Origin: Chromera velia
Taxonomy: Eukaryota; Sar; Chromeraceae
Length of the DNA stretch: 25,000 nt
NCBI GenBank assembly: GCA_018398765.1
Contig: JAHBMJ010004688.1
Location: 32,046-57,045 of the forward strand
Direction of reading: 5' to 3'
In this document: piece by piece, positions 7,406 through 18,310 of the stretch
How the letters are laid out: each line of letters starts with the position of its first letter
Position numbering within the stretch: the first letter of the stretch is position 1
Notes under the pieces: model-generated
The model's database searches: none
What the model was told of the DNA's origin: nothing
The model's input: only the letters and a program-made list of their open reading frames with translations
Position numbers and translations under genes: made by a program

Positions 7406-10400
7406 ATGTACCCCGGAGGCAACCCCTACTTCAACAGCCAAGGAGGATACAGACCACCGTATTCTCAAGGGAGCGTCCCACCACACCGGTGAGTTTTTTT
7501 TCAGCTCTCCTCTTCGGTGCACTGGCCCCAATATGCCCGAGATGATAAGCATGTTTCCCTGTGTCCTTGCTTTTCTTGGTGCAGTCCTCCTCAAACGACC
7601 AGCTCCCACCCACACCTGCAACAGCATGCCTACCAAACTCCTCGACAACACCAGGTGAGTCAGAAGGCGTCTCTTCTTCTGTGCACGAGAAAAAGCCATC
7701 GCATGATGATCCTTCTCGTTTGCTGTGCTGATCATCCTTCAGGTGCCTGCTGGAGCCAGCATGACGCAGCAATTCGCGCAGCATGCCCAAAGCCCCCACT
7801 TCCCCCCCCGGCCAGTCTACGGCGCTTCGATGAGTGGAAGCTCTCACCTCTTGCATTCTCAAACCAGTTCCTCCCGTGTGCTTGTTTCATCCCAAACAAG
7901 CCAGAGGGGCGGAAGCAATCCCCCAACACCAACACACCACAACGCACCTCCTTCCTTCCCACCAACCCCCAGAGGCAATCCACAGGTCCAAACTCAACCT
8001 TCCTTTCCCCTAAGGGCAGGCAGTTTCCAGCACCCACCACAACACCCTCACCCCCACGCCCCCAACACACAAAATCGGCCTTACGGGTCCCACCCAGCAC
8101 AGCACCCCTCGACCTCCGTTTCCTCCCAGCCTGCGAAGGCATCAACACCAACATCGACAGGAGCAAATGCAGCTTCTGTGCTTTCCAACTCGAAACCTTC
8201 CGTCTCTGCACCTAAGACCACTTCTGCTCCCCCCGCCCAACCCAAAAAAACCGCAGCAGCCCCAGCATCCCCCAAATCTTCCCAGCATACCCAGGCTGCA
8301 GCTCTCTTAAGGGAGCGTATGGCCAACTCGAAACCCATGCCGCGGGACCCCGTTGGAGCCTCAAAGAATGCATTGCCGGGACAGTCTAGCAAGGCAGCGC
8401 CAACTCAGCCGTCTCGTGGAGGGCAGTCTCCAAAGCACGCAGCTCCTTCAACTTCCCCAAAACAAAAGCCGTCATCTCCTACCTTCTCACCCCGAAGTGC
8501 TACCCCCTCTTCCCCCAAAACTACGCCAGCCAACCGCTTCGGCTCTGTGAAAACCGGAGCAGGAGCACCAAACCAGTCCACATCCACTGCCCCCCAGCAA
8601 AAGCAGCAGCCCTCTGTCCACGCCCCCCTGCCACCAGCCCCAAAGTCCCCCCCCAAGAAATCTGCCCCCGGCCCCCCACCCCCCCAGGCTTCCGCCAAGA
8701 CATCAGGGTCTCACCCAGCCTCCCGGCAGCCCCCACTTCCAACAGGCGGAGGAAGAAAGGCAGCCCCTCCACCCGCCTCTGCTGCCAAGAAGGGCGGCCC
8801 CCCTCCACCCAAGGCGAATTCCACCCCTCTGTCCACTGCCAAAACTGCGTCTGGTGCCAAGGCTGAGGGAAAGGGAAAGGGGCCGTCCACAGTCGCCCCC
8901 CCTCCTGCACGGTTCCGTCCCCTTGGCGCCAAGGCCGCGGCGGGACTGCCCAACCGTCCCAGCGGGCCTGTGACAAAGGCCCCGGCAGTTGCTGCAGGGG
9001 GCCCATCTGCCGGGCGGGCCCCGGCTTTTTCCAAAACGGGGACGTTTGGTAAGAAGGCTGTGAGTGCTGCAGGTGTTGCTGCGGCTTCAGGGACAGGTGC
9101 CGGTGGAAGGGACGCGAAGTCTGCCCTCGAAGCTGAGGGTGTGGAAGAGGCAGAGGAGGAGGGAGACCCCGCAGGAGCAGCAGCAGAGGGGGATGGGCAG
9201 GAAGAAGAGGAAGAGGAAGAGTATGATGCAGACGCGGATGCAGACGCAGACGCGGAAGAAGAAGAGGGCGAGTATGATGCTGACGCGGATGCAGACGCAG
9301 ACGCGGAAGAAGAAGAGGGGGAGTATGATGCTGCCGCGGATGCAGACGCAGACGCGGAAGAAGAAGAGGGCGAGTGGGATGAAGACGCGGATGCAGACGC
9401 AGACGCGGAAGAAGAAGAGGGCGAGTGGGATGAAGACGCGGATGCAGACGCAGACGCGGAAGGAGAAGAGGGGGAGTATGATGCTGACGCGGATGCAGAC
9501 GCAGACGCGGAAGAAGAGGAGGGGGAGTATGATGCTGACGCGGATGCAGACGCAGACGCGGAAGAAGAAGAGGGGGAGTATGATGCTGACGCGGATGCAG
9601 ACGCAGACGCGGAAGAAGAAGAGGGCGAGTGGGATGAAGACGCGGATGCAGACGCAGACGCGGAAGAAGACGAGGGCGAGTGGGATGAAGACGCGGATGC
9701 AGACGCAGACGCGGAAGAAGAGGAGGGGGAGTGGGATGAAGACGCAGAAGAGGAAGAGGGGGAATATGATGCGGATGCAGACGGTTGGGATGATCTTGGT
9801 GAGGAAGACATAGAAGAAATTCAGGGGGTGATGGAAGCTGAGGAAGAGGCAGAAGCGAAACGAAAAAAGGAGCAGCGAAAGAAAGTGTCTGCAGACGCAA
9901 AAGCAGGCAAAGCTGCCCCCCCTTCTAAGAATAGAGACACCCACGTCTCTGTCGAGAGCCGGGGTTCCCAAGGGGATCCATGGGCTTGGATGGCCTCTGT
10001 GCCTCCTGAGAAGGGGAAGGAAAAGAAAGATCAAAAGCCCAACAAACCCAAGCTCAAAGCAGGACATTCGAAAACGTCCTCCGATGGGATGAACGAGAAA
10101 CAAAAGCAGAAAAAACAACTCACCGTACAGAAAAATGCTTACCCAAACTCAGCCCCCATGTCGGACGAGAGTGAAGGTCAGTCTCAAGCAGGCAGCCCCA
10201 CTCCCGCTCCAGGTGCCGTCTCTTCTTCAAGAGGAGACGCCAACCCGTCTGCAAGCACAAAAGTCGCCCCGCTGGCGGACATAGGTCGCCCCCCGAGTTA
10301 CAATTTCGGCGTCGAGCCTCCTCGTTACTCCGAAGAGCCACCAGACGAACGCCGTTCCAAGTCCAAGTCAAAGTCAAAAACTGCCGCCCCTGCGCGTCCG

Positions 10401-13400
10401 CCGTCTCCCCCCTATCAACTGACCGCGAATGCACCTCCGATTCCTCCACCACCACAGCACGCCGAGAGCATAGTTGGACCCACAGACTTGCACCTTCGCC
10501 CCCACCCCCATCTCTCTTCTGGACAAGAAGCTGGTCTGGCACCTCTGGCATCCCACCCCCCCCCCCCGGCTCCCCCGTCTAACCTCCCCCCATTCCCACC
10601 ACCCACAGGTGTATCCCCGCAGGAGTCGGCAGGTCTGAAGCCGAAACCGCCAAAGGGAAAAGGGAAAGGAAAGGGGGGTAAAAGAAAGTCAAAGAGAGAG
10701 CAAGGGCTTCAGCCAGATGTCCGCGCACATGCAAACGAAGACGCTGCACAAGCCTTGCGGGAGCAAGCAAAAATTGCAGGTCGGTTGTGCAGACTGCATG
10801 AATGCGTGCATTCACACTTCCCGGCAACTTTTTTTTTCACATGATTTTGCGACTTCTCTCTGATCCCGGCGATCTCATTCCCGCTTGTCATGAAGTGGAA
10901 TTCTCCCCGAAAAGAAATATCCCCCCACTGCTTTTTCTCCTTCCCTCCTTTCTTGCTTGATCCCTCCTCTTTTTTTTTTTCGTCGGCAACCGATCATGTG
11001 GAGTTTCTCAAAGGGAAACAGAAAAAAAAGGAAAAAAACTGCAAAGGGTCATTGAGGACAAAGACTGTTCTAATCTTATGATACGCATCAGAGAGGTACA
11101 TGGCGGCGCTCACAGACCACATTTTCGTTCCTATGCTCTGACAGCCACGATGAAGACAAAAAGGAAAGTTTACGGGAATATCACTTTCCCTAGTTGGTCG
11201 TCATGATTCTCCCCTTTCGCTCTTCTGTTCCATTCTGGTTCTGGTGTCTGCGCAGAGACTTACGCCCTCGACACGCAAACACTCCTTGCCCGGTTCGGCC
11301 CCCCCCCTCGCGCACCAGCTCCCCCCACCTACCCGCTCACCGCACCTATGACTGCACGGCCAGGATACCCCAGTGGAGGGGGAGGGGGAGGGGACGGAGG
11401 TTTTACACCCAGGCACACAGGTCAGTCGGCCAGGGGTGGTCTCGGCAACCTCCTTTTTCCTCTGCCTACTGTCTGACCTTCCTGTTCATCTGTTTGTCTG
11501 CTGCACAGCCCGTCTATCTGTATTTGAAGGTGAAATCGGACAATTTATCTATCCACCTCATTTGTCTGTCTACTGCGTGTCACGGATCTGACAACAAGTT
11601 TGTTCCTTCCTGCATATCAGGAGCATCGAGAACGAAAAGAAAGTTGACCTGCACCTTGCTACCTGCGCCTTTTGCGTTTGCTGCTCTCCATCTGTCCTTG
11701 TCGCAAGGCTGTATGATACAGCCGCTTCTCAATGTGTGTGCTTGTCTCCTTTCCGACTGCATCCTCATCAACGACTGAATGAATAAACACACTGTGATGA
11801 GATCGATCGTATGTTTGTTTCATGAGATGGTTATGCGATGCAGAGTGGAAGGCCGAGCTCGATGACCTGATTGGAAGAGGGGTGGACCCCATGAAAGCCT
11901 TCGAACTCGCCTACTATTCCCATCTCTACAAGGCCAATGGAGGGTCCGTGGCCTCGGCTGCCTCCCCCTCCTTCGCAGCAGCAACCTCCCCGTCCCGCCA
12001 GCTCCCCCCAATGTTACAGAGTTTCTCCCCTCCCAGCAGATCCCACATGAGTCGAGCAGGATTCCCCCCGATGCCGTTAACAGCCAGAGAACCCCCTCGC
12101 GCCCCCCCCACGGGCCTGCTGATCAGAGGGGGGGGACTCCTGAGGGAGGAGGGCGACTCGCCGCTCACCCATTCCCCTTCCCTGTCCGGTAGGCGGAGGG
12201 TCTCTGAGGAGCTCCCTGCCACCACCAGGTTTGAGCACTACAGCAGCACCAGCCCCAACTTTGCACCTGTACAGCAACCCAATCAGAACGTGCCTCCTGT
12301 GGGTCTCTCTGTGACTCCCCGCATCAGCTTCTCCCCGTCTCCTTCTCCTGGACTAGATGACACTGCAGTAGGCGGCGGAGGAAGGGGGGGTGTTTCTCCC
12401 CTGGCAACCGCTTTGCTTCCAGGCTCTCCTGAGCATCTGCTGGGAGAATCCGAACTCCCAGGCACGTCCCTGCAGGTTGCGTCGCAGGAGGCACTCTGGC
12501 CTGGTGCTCCTGGTCATGGGGTCCCGGAAAGAGAAAGAGCGGTGTCTGGGGGGTCTGTGGGGCTTCTGCACGATGAGGTACCTGTGGGGGGGGGTTCGGG
12601 GGATCATCCGCATTCGCCTGCTCGGAGTCCCTCCGGGTGGGGGGGGAAGGGTTCTTCTGCTGCGATGGGGTTGAAGCAGAGCAGCGCTCTGTCTCCGCAG
12701 TCCCATTTGGGTGGTGGGAGGTCTTCGTTTGGAAGCGGTCACGGGGAAGTGCTGCCTGGTCCCTCTGCACTTCTTCAGTCTGCAGGGGTGACACTGTCGC
12801 CTGGAGGGGAGATGTCGGGTGCAAGTCTCGGGGGCGGAGAGGGAGAGGACCTGACGGGGGGGAGCCCTCCTATGCATCCCGGGGGCATTGCGCGTCAGTC
12901 CACGGGGGCCGCTGCTTCTCCTCCTCTCCATCCCTCTGCTTTGATGCCGAGAGGGTCTAAAGAGTTCGATGAGAAGGTCATCAAGCCCTCAGACAAGGAT
13001 CTTGATACCCTGATTCGAGAGCAGGCGAGCCTGATGGGACCCCCCTCTGAGAAGAGAGAAGAGTGCCCGACGTGCAATCGGTAAGTACAGCGCGCAGTCT
13101 GTCAGCTGTTTCTTCAGAAGGCCAACCGGGTTCTTCTCTCCGTCCTTGACAGTGAAGAGTGTCGTTTCGTTGCACTGTGAGCTTCTCTGCGGACGACGAG
13201 AAGTGTCTCTTGAATCCGTCTCTCTTGCCTGTCTTTCTGTCTGTCTGCAGAAAATTTGCGGCGTCTAGATTGGCACGTCACCTTCAGGCATGCAGAGAGC
13301 ACGCTGAGAAGGCTGCAAAACGCCCAGGTCCCCTCTATTTCAATCCCCAGAAGGGGGGAGCGGTGCACGACTCCCCCACTCGGAGGCCGACAGGGGACCT

Positions 13401-15836
13401 CACTAGGGTCACTGCGCGAATTTCAGGGGGTGGAAGTACAGGGACGGACGGGATGGGAGGGGATGGGAAGGACCAGAATCCCCCACAAGGGTTGAACGAC
13501 TCTTTTGGGTTCTCTTTGTACACACCCTGTCCTCATTGCAAACAGCCCTTTGCCCCTGCCGTCCTCCAAACTCATGTCGAGAACTGTGTCGCGTCTGCCC
13601 GCCAAGGGGGGAGTGGAGGTAAGCCGTCCCCTGGTGCTAAGAGGGGCAGTTACCACCCTTCAGGAGCAGTCACGCACAGAGACTCTGCAGGATCCCCCGA
13701 CCGTTCACCCCTAGACTTGAAGAGCCCATTGACGCACAGGCCTGGGGGGGATTCGGGTGGGGGGGGTGCTCCTGTGCTGCCTGCCAGGTTTACCCCTGAT
13801 GGCAAAAACAGACGTGTGACATTGGATGCTGAGGAGGCTGTGCGGAGAGGGTCAGGGGAGGGTGTAGAGAAAGTGGAGCGAATTCAGACAGGGGCCTCGA
13901 ATGCTTCTTCAGGGATAACTCTGCGGAAGAGGTTGCAGAGGCCAAGGGGAACCGTGAAGGAGGTCAAGGAGAAGATCGCGAACCTAGAGCAGGAACTAGC
14001 CAGCAAGATCAAAAAGGGCGACATCTATCAGAGGTCAGTGGCAGGAAAGACCGGAGAGAAAATGTGCGTTTGCTGTATGTGCGGAGGTCGTTAGTCTCTC
14101 ATTCTCTCATTCCCCGTGGCCTTTTCATCAGTCAAGTACCTGCCTGTCTACATTGGAAGAAGTTTTGCATCCTGTATCCTGCATAGCATTCTCATGGATT
14201 GAAGGAAGTGGGTGTTCTCTTTTGCTTTGCTTTCTCTCTCTGCTTTCGGTCCTTCTTGCCGCTTGTCTGCTCATACACACCCGCTCTAAGTGTGCATGTC
14301 TTGGCTTCAATTTGGAAAGAAACCTTTCGCACACACTTCCATCCATCCCTCTGCTGCATGCCTCGATGTCCCTCTGACCTTCCTTCCTGCAGAGCCTCCC
14401 ACTATGCCTCCACTCAGTGTCCCCATTGCCGAAAGAATTTCTCCAAAAAGGCGGCCGAAAGGCACATCGGCCTCTGTGAGACCTTGAGAGAGAGGGAGAA
14501 ACACAGGAAAGAGAGTATCAGCTGCAGAGATTCTGTAGTTGCAGTGCAACAGTATCTCCTTCACGGCATACCCATACCTGCCGGTCAGCAGATACCTGGA
14601 ATGCCCCCCTCAGGCTCCCCCCCCCTCTCTACACGAAATTCGTTTCTCCACAAAACCCCCCATGGAGGCTTCATGAGTGCACGGACAGGAGGGAAGCAAG
14701 GAGACCCACAGGGTCTCCTCGCAGGTCTCCGCTCCCCCCGAGCCTCTGTGATCAAGAGCGGTCACCCTCCGACTGCCCCAACCACCGGCCCCCGAGCTTC
14801 GCGTGTTCCTGGAACCGCAGGAGAAGCCAGACAACCGCAGCAGCTCCTGCAAAAGCACGACAGCCACGCAAGTGAGGGCGCCGCCCCTCTCACAGGGGAC
14901 GATCACTCTGCGCGTGCGCCCATTCACTCATCCGCCTCTCTCGGTGCTTCTGAAATCACAGGTGCTGCGCCAGGAGCAGGTGGCAAAGCAGCAGCAGCAC
15001 CAGGTCAAGGGGGGGTGCAGCAACAAGATCCTCAAAAGAATCGACAGCTCTCTTCCTCCCAGGTCAGTTCGAGACCCACCGCACAACGTTCTGAGAAGCC
15101 TCCGAGGGGGAAGCCAAAAGCAAAAACTGCTCGAGCAGCTGTGCCTGAGCAAGAGCAGACAGCTGCCAAGTCCCCTGTACCTGCGTTGAAACTCGATCAG
15201 ATACAACAGGAGCACCGCAGTCTGAGTAACACATTCCAAGACCAGCCAGAACAACCGAAACGCCTCCCCCAAGCCTCCGCCTCCACCTCGAAGGTGCCGA
15301 ATCATGCCGTGGGGGCTGCCAGCGGTGGTGAAAGCTCCCGCAGGGCCTCGGGTGACTCTGCTGCACATGTCACACCTAGGAAGCAGGCCTCCCTGCATTC
15401 CTCTTACTCAGGCCCCCCAAAGGGACACTCATCTGCTCCCCTGAACTCTTCCAATGAAAGACCGCAGCGCAAAGGGACGTCCCGTCAAGATTCCGCCCCG
15501 TCTGCATCGGCCCTAGCGTCGGGCGGTTCTCATTCTCAGATCGTCGGTGCTCCTGCTCCGGCACCCGCGGCCTCAACGGAGCAGCAGATCATGCCAGTAG
15601 CGGCAGGGAGGTCTGCTTCGGTGTCCTTGCCCCCGGGAGTCGAGGGGATGGACCGGGCGCACGGAGTGACGGCCGAGAGGGGAGGGGGTGAAGCCGCTCC
15701 TGTCCTTGGTCAGTCTCAGTCTGGAGGGGTGCAAGCGCACACACTCTCAGCAGGTTCCCCTTCACCCTCCTCGAGAGGCCTGTTGAGGGGGATGTCACAG
15801 GAGGACACAGGGGGACGGGGGAAAGGGTCGGGCTAG
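7406..15836 (+). CDS. very large disordered protein with acidic repeats and three C2HC zinc fingers, 7 exons
   Basis: I do not recognise a named gene. Exons: 7406-7488, 7585-7654, 7743-10779, 11256-11420, 11844-13080, 13251-14033, 14393-15836; all phases fit, giving about 2272 residues. The start is the first ATG (MYPGGNPYF). Residues 1-450 are Pro/Ser/Gln-rich and low complexity; about 538-732 is the acidic 17-residue repeat; a basic KGKGKGGKRKSKR patch lies near 1030. Exon 5 opens with a helical-looking WKAELDDLIGRGVDPMKAF. Three zinc fingers of the C-x2-C-x12-H-x3-C kind follow: CPTCNRKF (about 1526, split across exons 5 and 6), CPHCKQPF (about 1623) and CPHCRKNF (about 1801), spaced far apart, with a probable coiled coil just before the third. 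The tail is disordered. The family (ZC2HC1/zf-C2HC_2 type) has no fixed biochemical role. The two halves could be separate genes; the joining introns at 10780-11255 and 11421-11843 are phase-consistent but unproven. Confidence 0.75.
9201..9783 (+). repeat. 51-bp coding minisatellite (acidic 17-residue units) with higher-order structure
   Basis: About eleven to twelve tandem units encode EEEEGEYDADADADADA or the variant EEEEGEWDEDADADADA. Unit types follow the order Y Y Y W W, Y Y Y W W, a shortened W and a final shortened Y unit, so five units (255 bases) appear to have been duplicated as a block. The unit length is a multiple of three, keeping the frame. Several other frames on both strands stay open across the array because the repeat lacks stops in them. 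Confidence 0.95.
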
Positions 15837-16071
15837 GCGTTAGGCAAATGAGAAAAGAAATCTGTGCGCAAGGACACTGTGTCAGTGATTCTCTCTAAAC
15901 GATCTCTTTTGAGAATTTTTCATGTTTGGATCCTGGTTTCGAACAGTCGATTTGGAAGCGTAATACCTATTCTAATACGTACTGCAGTATCGATAAATTT
16001 TTCCGTGGGAGGGGAATTCAGTGTCGTTTCCCAACATTCTGTTTAATTCCTTTTTGTTGATCTGCATAGTT

Positions 16072-16114
16072 TTGTGTGTGTGTGTGTGTGTGTGTGTGGT
16101 GTGGTGTGGTGTGT
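16072..16114. repeat. (TG)n microsatellite grading into GTGTG-G units
   Basis: A pure TG run of about 27 bases passes into three TGTGG-type pentamers. It lies about 240 bases past the stop codon of the zinc-finger gene. Confidence 0.95.
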
Positions 16115-17700
16115 ATTATCATCATCATCATACGTCATCGCCGTCCGTCCATTTCTGAACTACCGTATATGTATCTAATCCAGAATTTTTTCAAGCGCAT
16201 TCGGACCCGCTGGCTTAAGTCTCGATGTGATTATGATTTTAAAACTATTTTATTTTTCTTTATGTGTATATACCGGGTTAGTTATATTTTTTCACTCAAA
16301 ACTCTCGGTCGGAAAGCGAAATCGCATTATGACTTTAAACATCTTTAAACCGAAAACTTTAATTACTTAAGGTTTTAACTTTCATCATCATCACTAGCAT
16401 CATCATCATATCATAAAAAAACCGAATTTATGACTATTATCGCAAATATTTTGACCCCGATGTGACATCTAACAGCACCGTGGGCTTCACACTCGATGCT
16501 AGGCCCGACCGGATCAAAATTCAAGTATATTGAACCTAAATTCAATGTCCTTTTCCCTTTTGATAAGTATAAATTTACTACAAAATTATATTAATAATAA
16601 GTAATTACCGTTAAATAATTAAGACTATTCAAGTTAAAATTTAGATAATAACAAAAAAAAAGTTAAAGTTGAATAAATACTATATATAGAGACATTTAAT
16701 TATGATTTAAGTTTAAACGTATTTTCAAATTAGTCTTATAATCTATACATGCAAACCAATGCAGTGAAAAAAGAGGGCCGACGTGCAGACCGTAAATGAA
16801 TCACATCGAAGTCTACCATTGAAGTTAATTGAAGTCCAAACACGATGTGAATGCAACCTGTTTTTTTCCCTTGTCAGGACTGATTTTTCTCTCAAGCGTA
16901 TGTCCTCCCCAACCTTTGCTAAGTTTGCTTGGACTTTTGACCACTAGACTAAAAAAAAAAAAAAAGAAAAAAAAAATCTCGACATGTCTATTCTTTTTTT
17001 TTTCTTACCACTGTGCGTCGCCTAGGCTCAGCCGAGCTGTGACAGTTTGCCTAGGATGCGCCTTTTGCCAGTAAGTGTTCATACCGATCATACGCCTGAA
17101 CTAGCGCCTGAAATGTTTGTTATGCTTTAATGAATCTAATAATCATTCAGATAAGCAAGCTAGTATGTTGAAAATAGGTTTTTAAAGGCCATTTATCAGC
17201 CAATACCACTTAATTAAAACAAAAGTAGTCGAAATTAAGATTGAAATTAACACATTTCTACCTTAAACACTGTAATTAAGATGTAAAAGACTTATAAAAA
17301 AAAATTAAAACTGTCCATTTATTCATTCATTTATCCTTTTTGGGGAATTTTTTGTAAGAAAAAGAAAACCTGTGAATTTAATTAAATTTAATCGATTGAT
17401 TAAAGTCTTTATATATCTTTTTAATTGAAGTCTAGCTTAAACTTTTTATGTAACGAAAACAAGAGAAAACAAGCTTGGCACTGTTTTATTACATACCCTT
17501 CAGTCGTGCAACATGCTAGCAAAACACTTGTATTCGCTGGATATATATAGTAAGTGTTCCTTGATCTTGGTTACGACTGGAAAACACATACAAATCATAC
17601 TGCACAGCATTCATATCAATCTTTTAAATATACGTGCATAACACACACTGCGATCAACTTAAAGCGATTAGAGGTCCTTATACATTTAGTATAAACAAAT

Positions 17701-17930
17701 ATGCCGCCGCGGCGGCCACGACCGCAGATGCCGGCTAGTCTCTATCACCTCTGTCTGATGTAAACAAGCTCGCGTCTAGGGCCTAGTCTAGGGCCAGCAG
17801 TGCGGGGCGGCGTCGCCTTGCGATCGAATGGCGCCCCGCGGAAAGCTTTTTAAAAGTTGACCCGCGGTCGGGCCTATTCTCATGGACTCTGATTCTGGGC
17901 AACCCGGCTTGCCTCGATCATTTCACTGAT
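17701..17930. other. GC-rich palindromic island inside AT-rich DNA
   Basis: Composition changes abruptly from AT-rich to GC-rich and back. It contains the perfect 14-base palindrome GCCGCCGCGGCGGC (17703-17716), an 11-base direct repeat of GTCTAGGGCC with one base between copies (about 17774-17795), and an inverted repeat GCGGGGCG (17802-17809) with CGCCCCGC (17832-17839) around a 22-base loop. The longest ATG frame is only 20 codons. It does not fold as a tRNA by eye. It could be a small insertion, a structured RNA gene or a CpG-like control element. Confidence 0.45.
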
Positions 17931-18310
17931 ACTTCCCCAAGAATATTACTATTACAGTTATATTCATAATTGATAATTTACTATGAATATTAGTTGAAAA
18001 ATTTAGAAAGATCTATATATAAATTCGCATAGCATCAATCATTTATAACATCATTCGCGTAGGTTAATTTGTATCCACACAGTGCCCCACAGGCTTTCAC
18101 AGCTAGCCAGTTTCAGAGTTTTACGAATAAAATGGGATAGAATTTGTAAAAATGTGTGTGACAGTCTTATTATGGCTCTATATCCAGGCCTTACGCGAGC
18201 CTATACGTTCATATATTACATTCTATTCAATTCATAATGTTTTTTAACCTGAAGAAGTCTAGCTCAAAGTACCTTGTCTTCATGCAGTTCTCAATCAACT
18301 CGGATCGTAA

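Larger units (their letters stand above)
15837..18310. other. AT-rich convergent intergenic region
   Basis: This lies between the stop codons of two genes pointing at each other. It is strongly AT-rich except for a GC-rich island at about 17701-17930. It holds a TG repeat, CATCAT clusters near 16125 and 16385, A runs (16950-16976) and what looks like a diverged repeat of a GATTATGATTTTAAA-type word (16230 and 16330). I found no open frame of convincing composition and no tRNA, rRNA or other RNA gene. 3' untranslated regions of both neighbours must occupy its ends. Confidence 0.6.

Noticed and set aside
7052-7735. Minus-strand 227-codon frame
   Set aside because: It crosses the divergent promoter and lies antisense to exons 1 and 2 of the zinc-finger gene; no domain, signal or conserved-looking motif.
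8521-9900. Long minus-strand open frames (459 and 366 codons) opposite the zinc-finger gene
   Set aside because: They mirror the Pro-rich and 51-base repeat coding region; their peptides (runs of SASASYSPSS or LHPRLHPT) are complements of the repeat, with no independent features.
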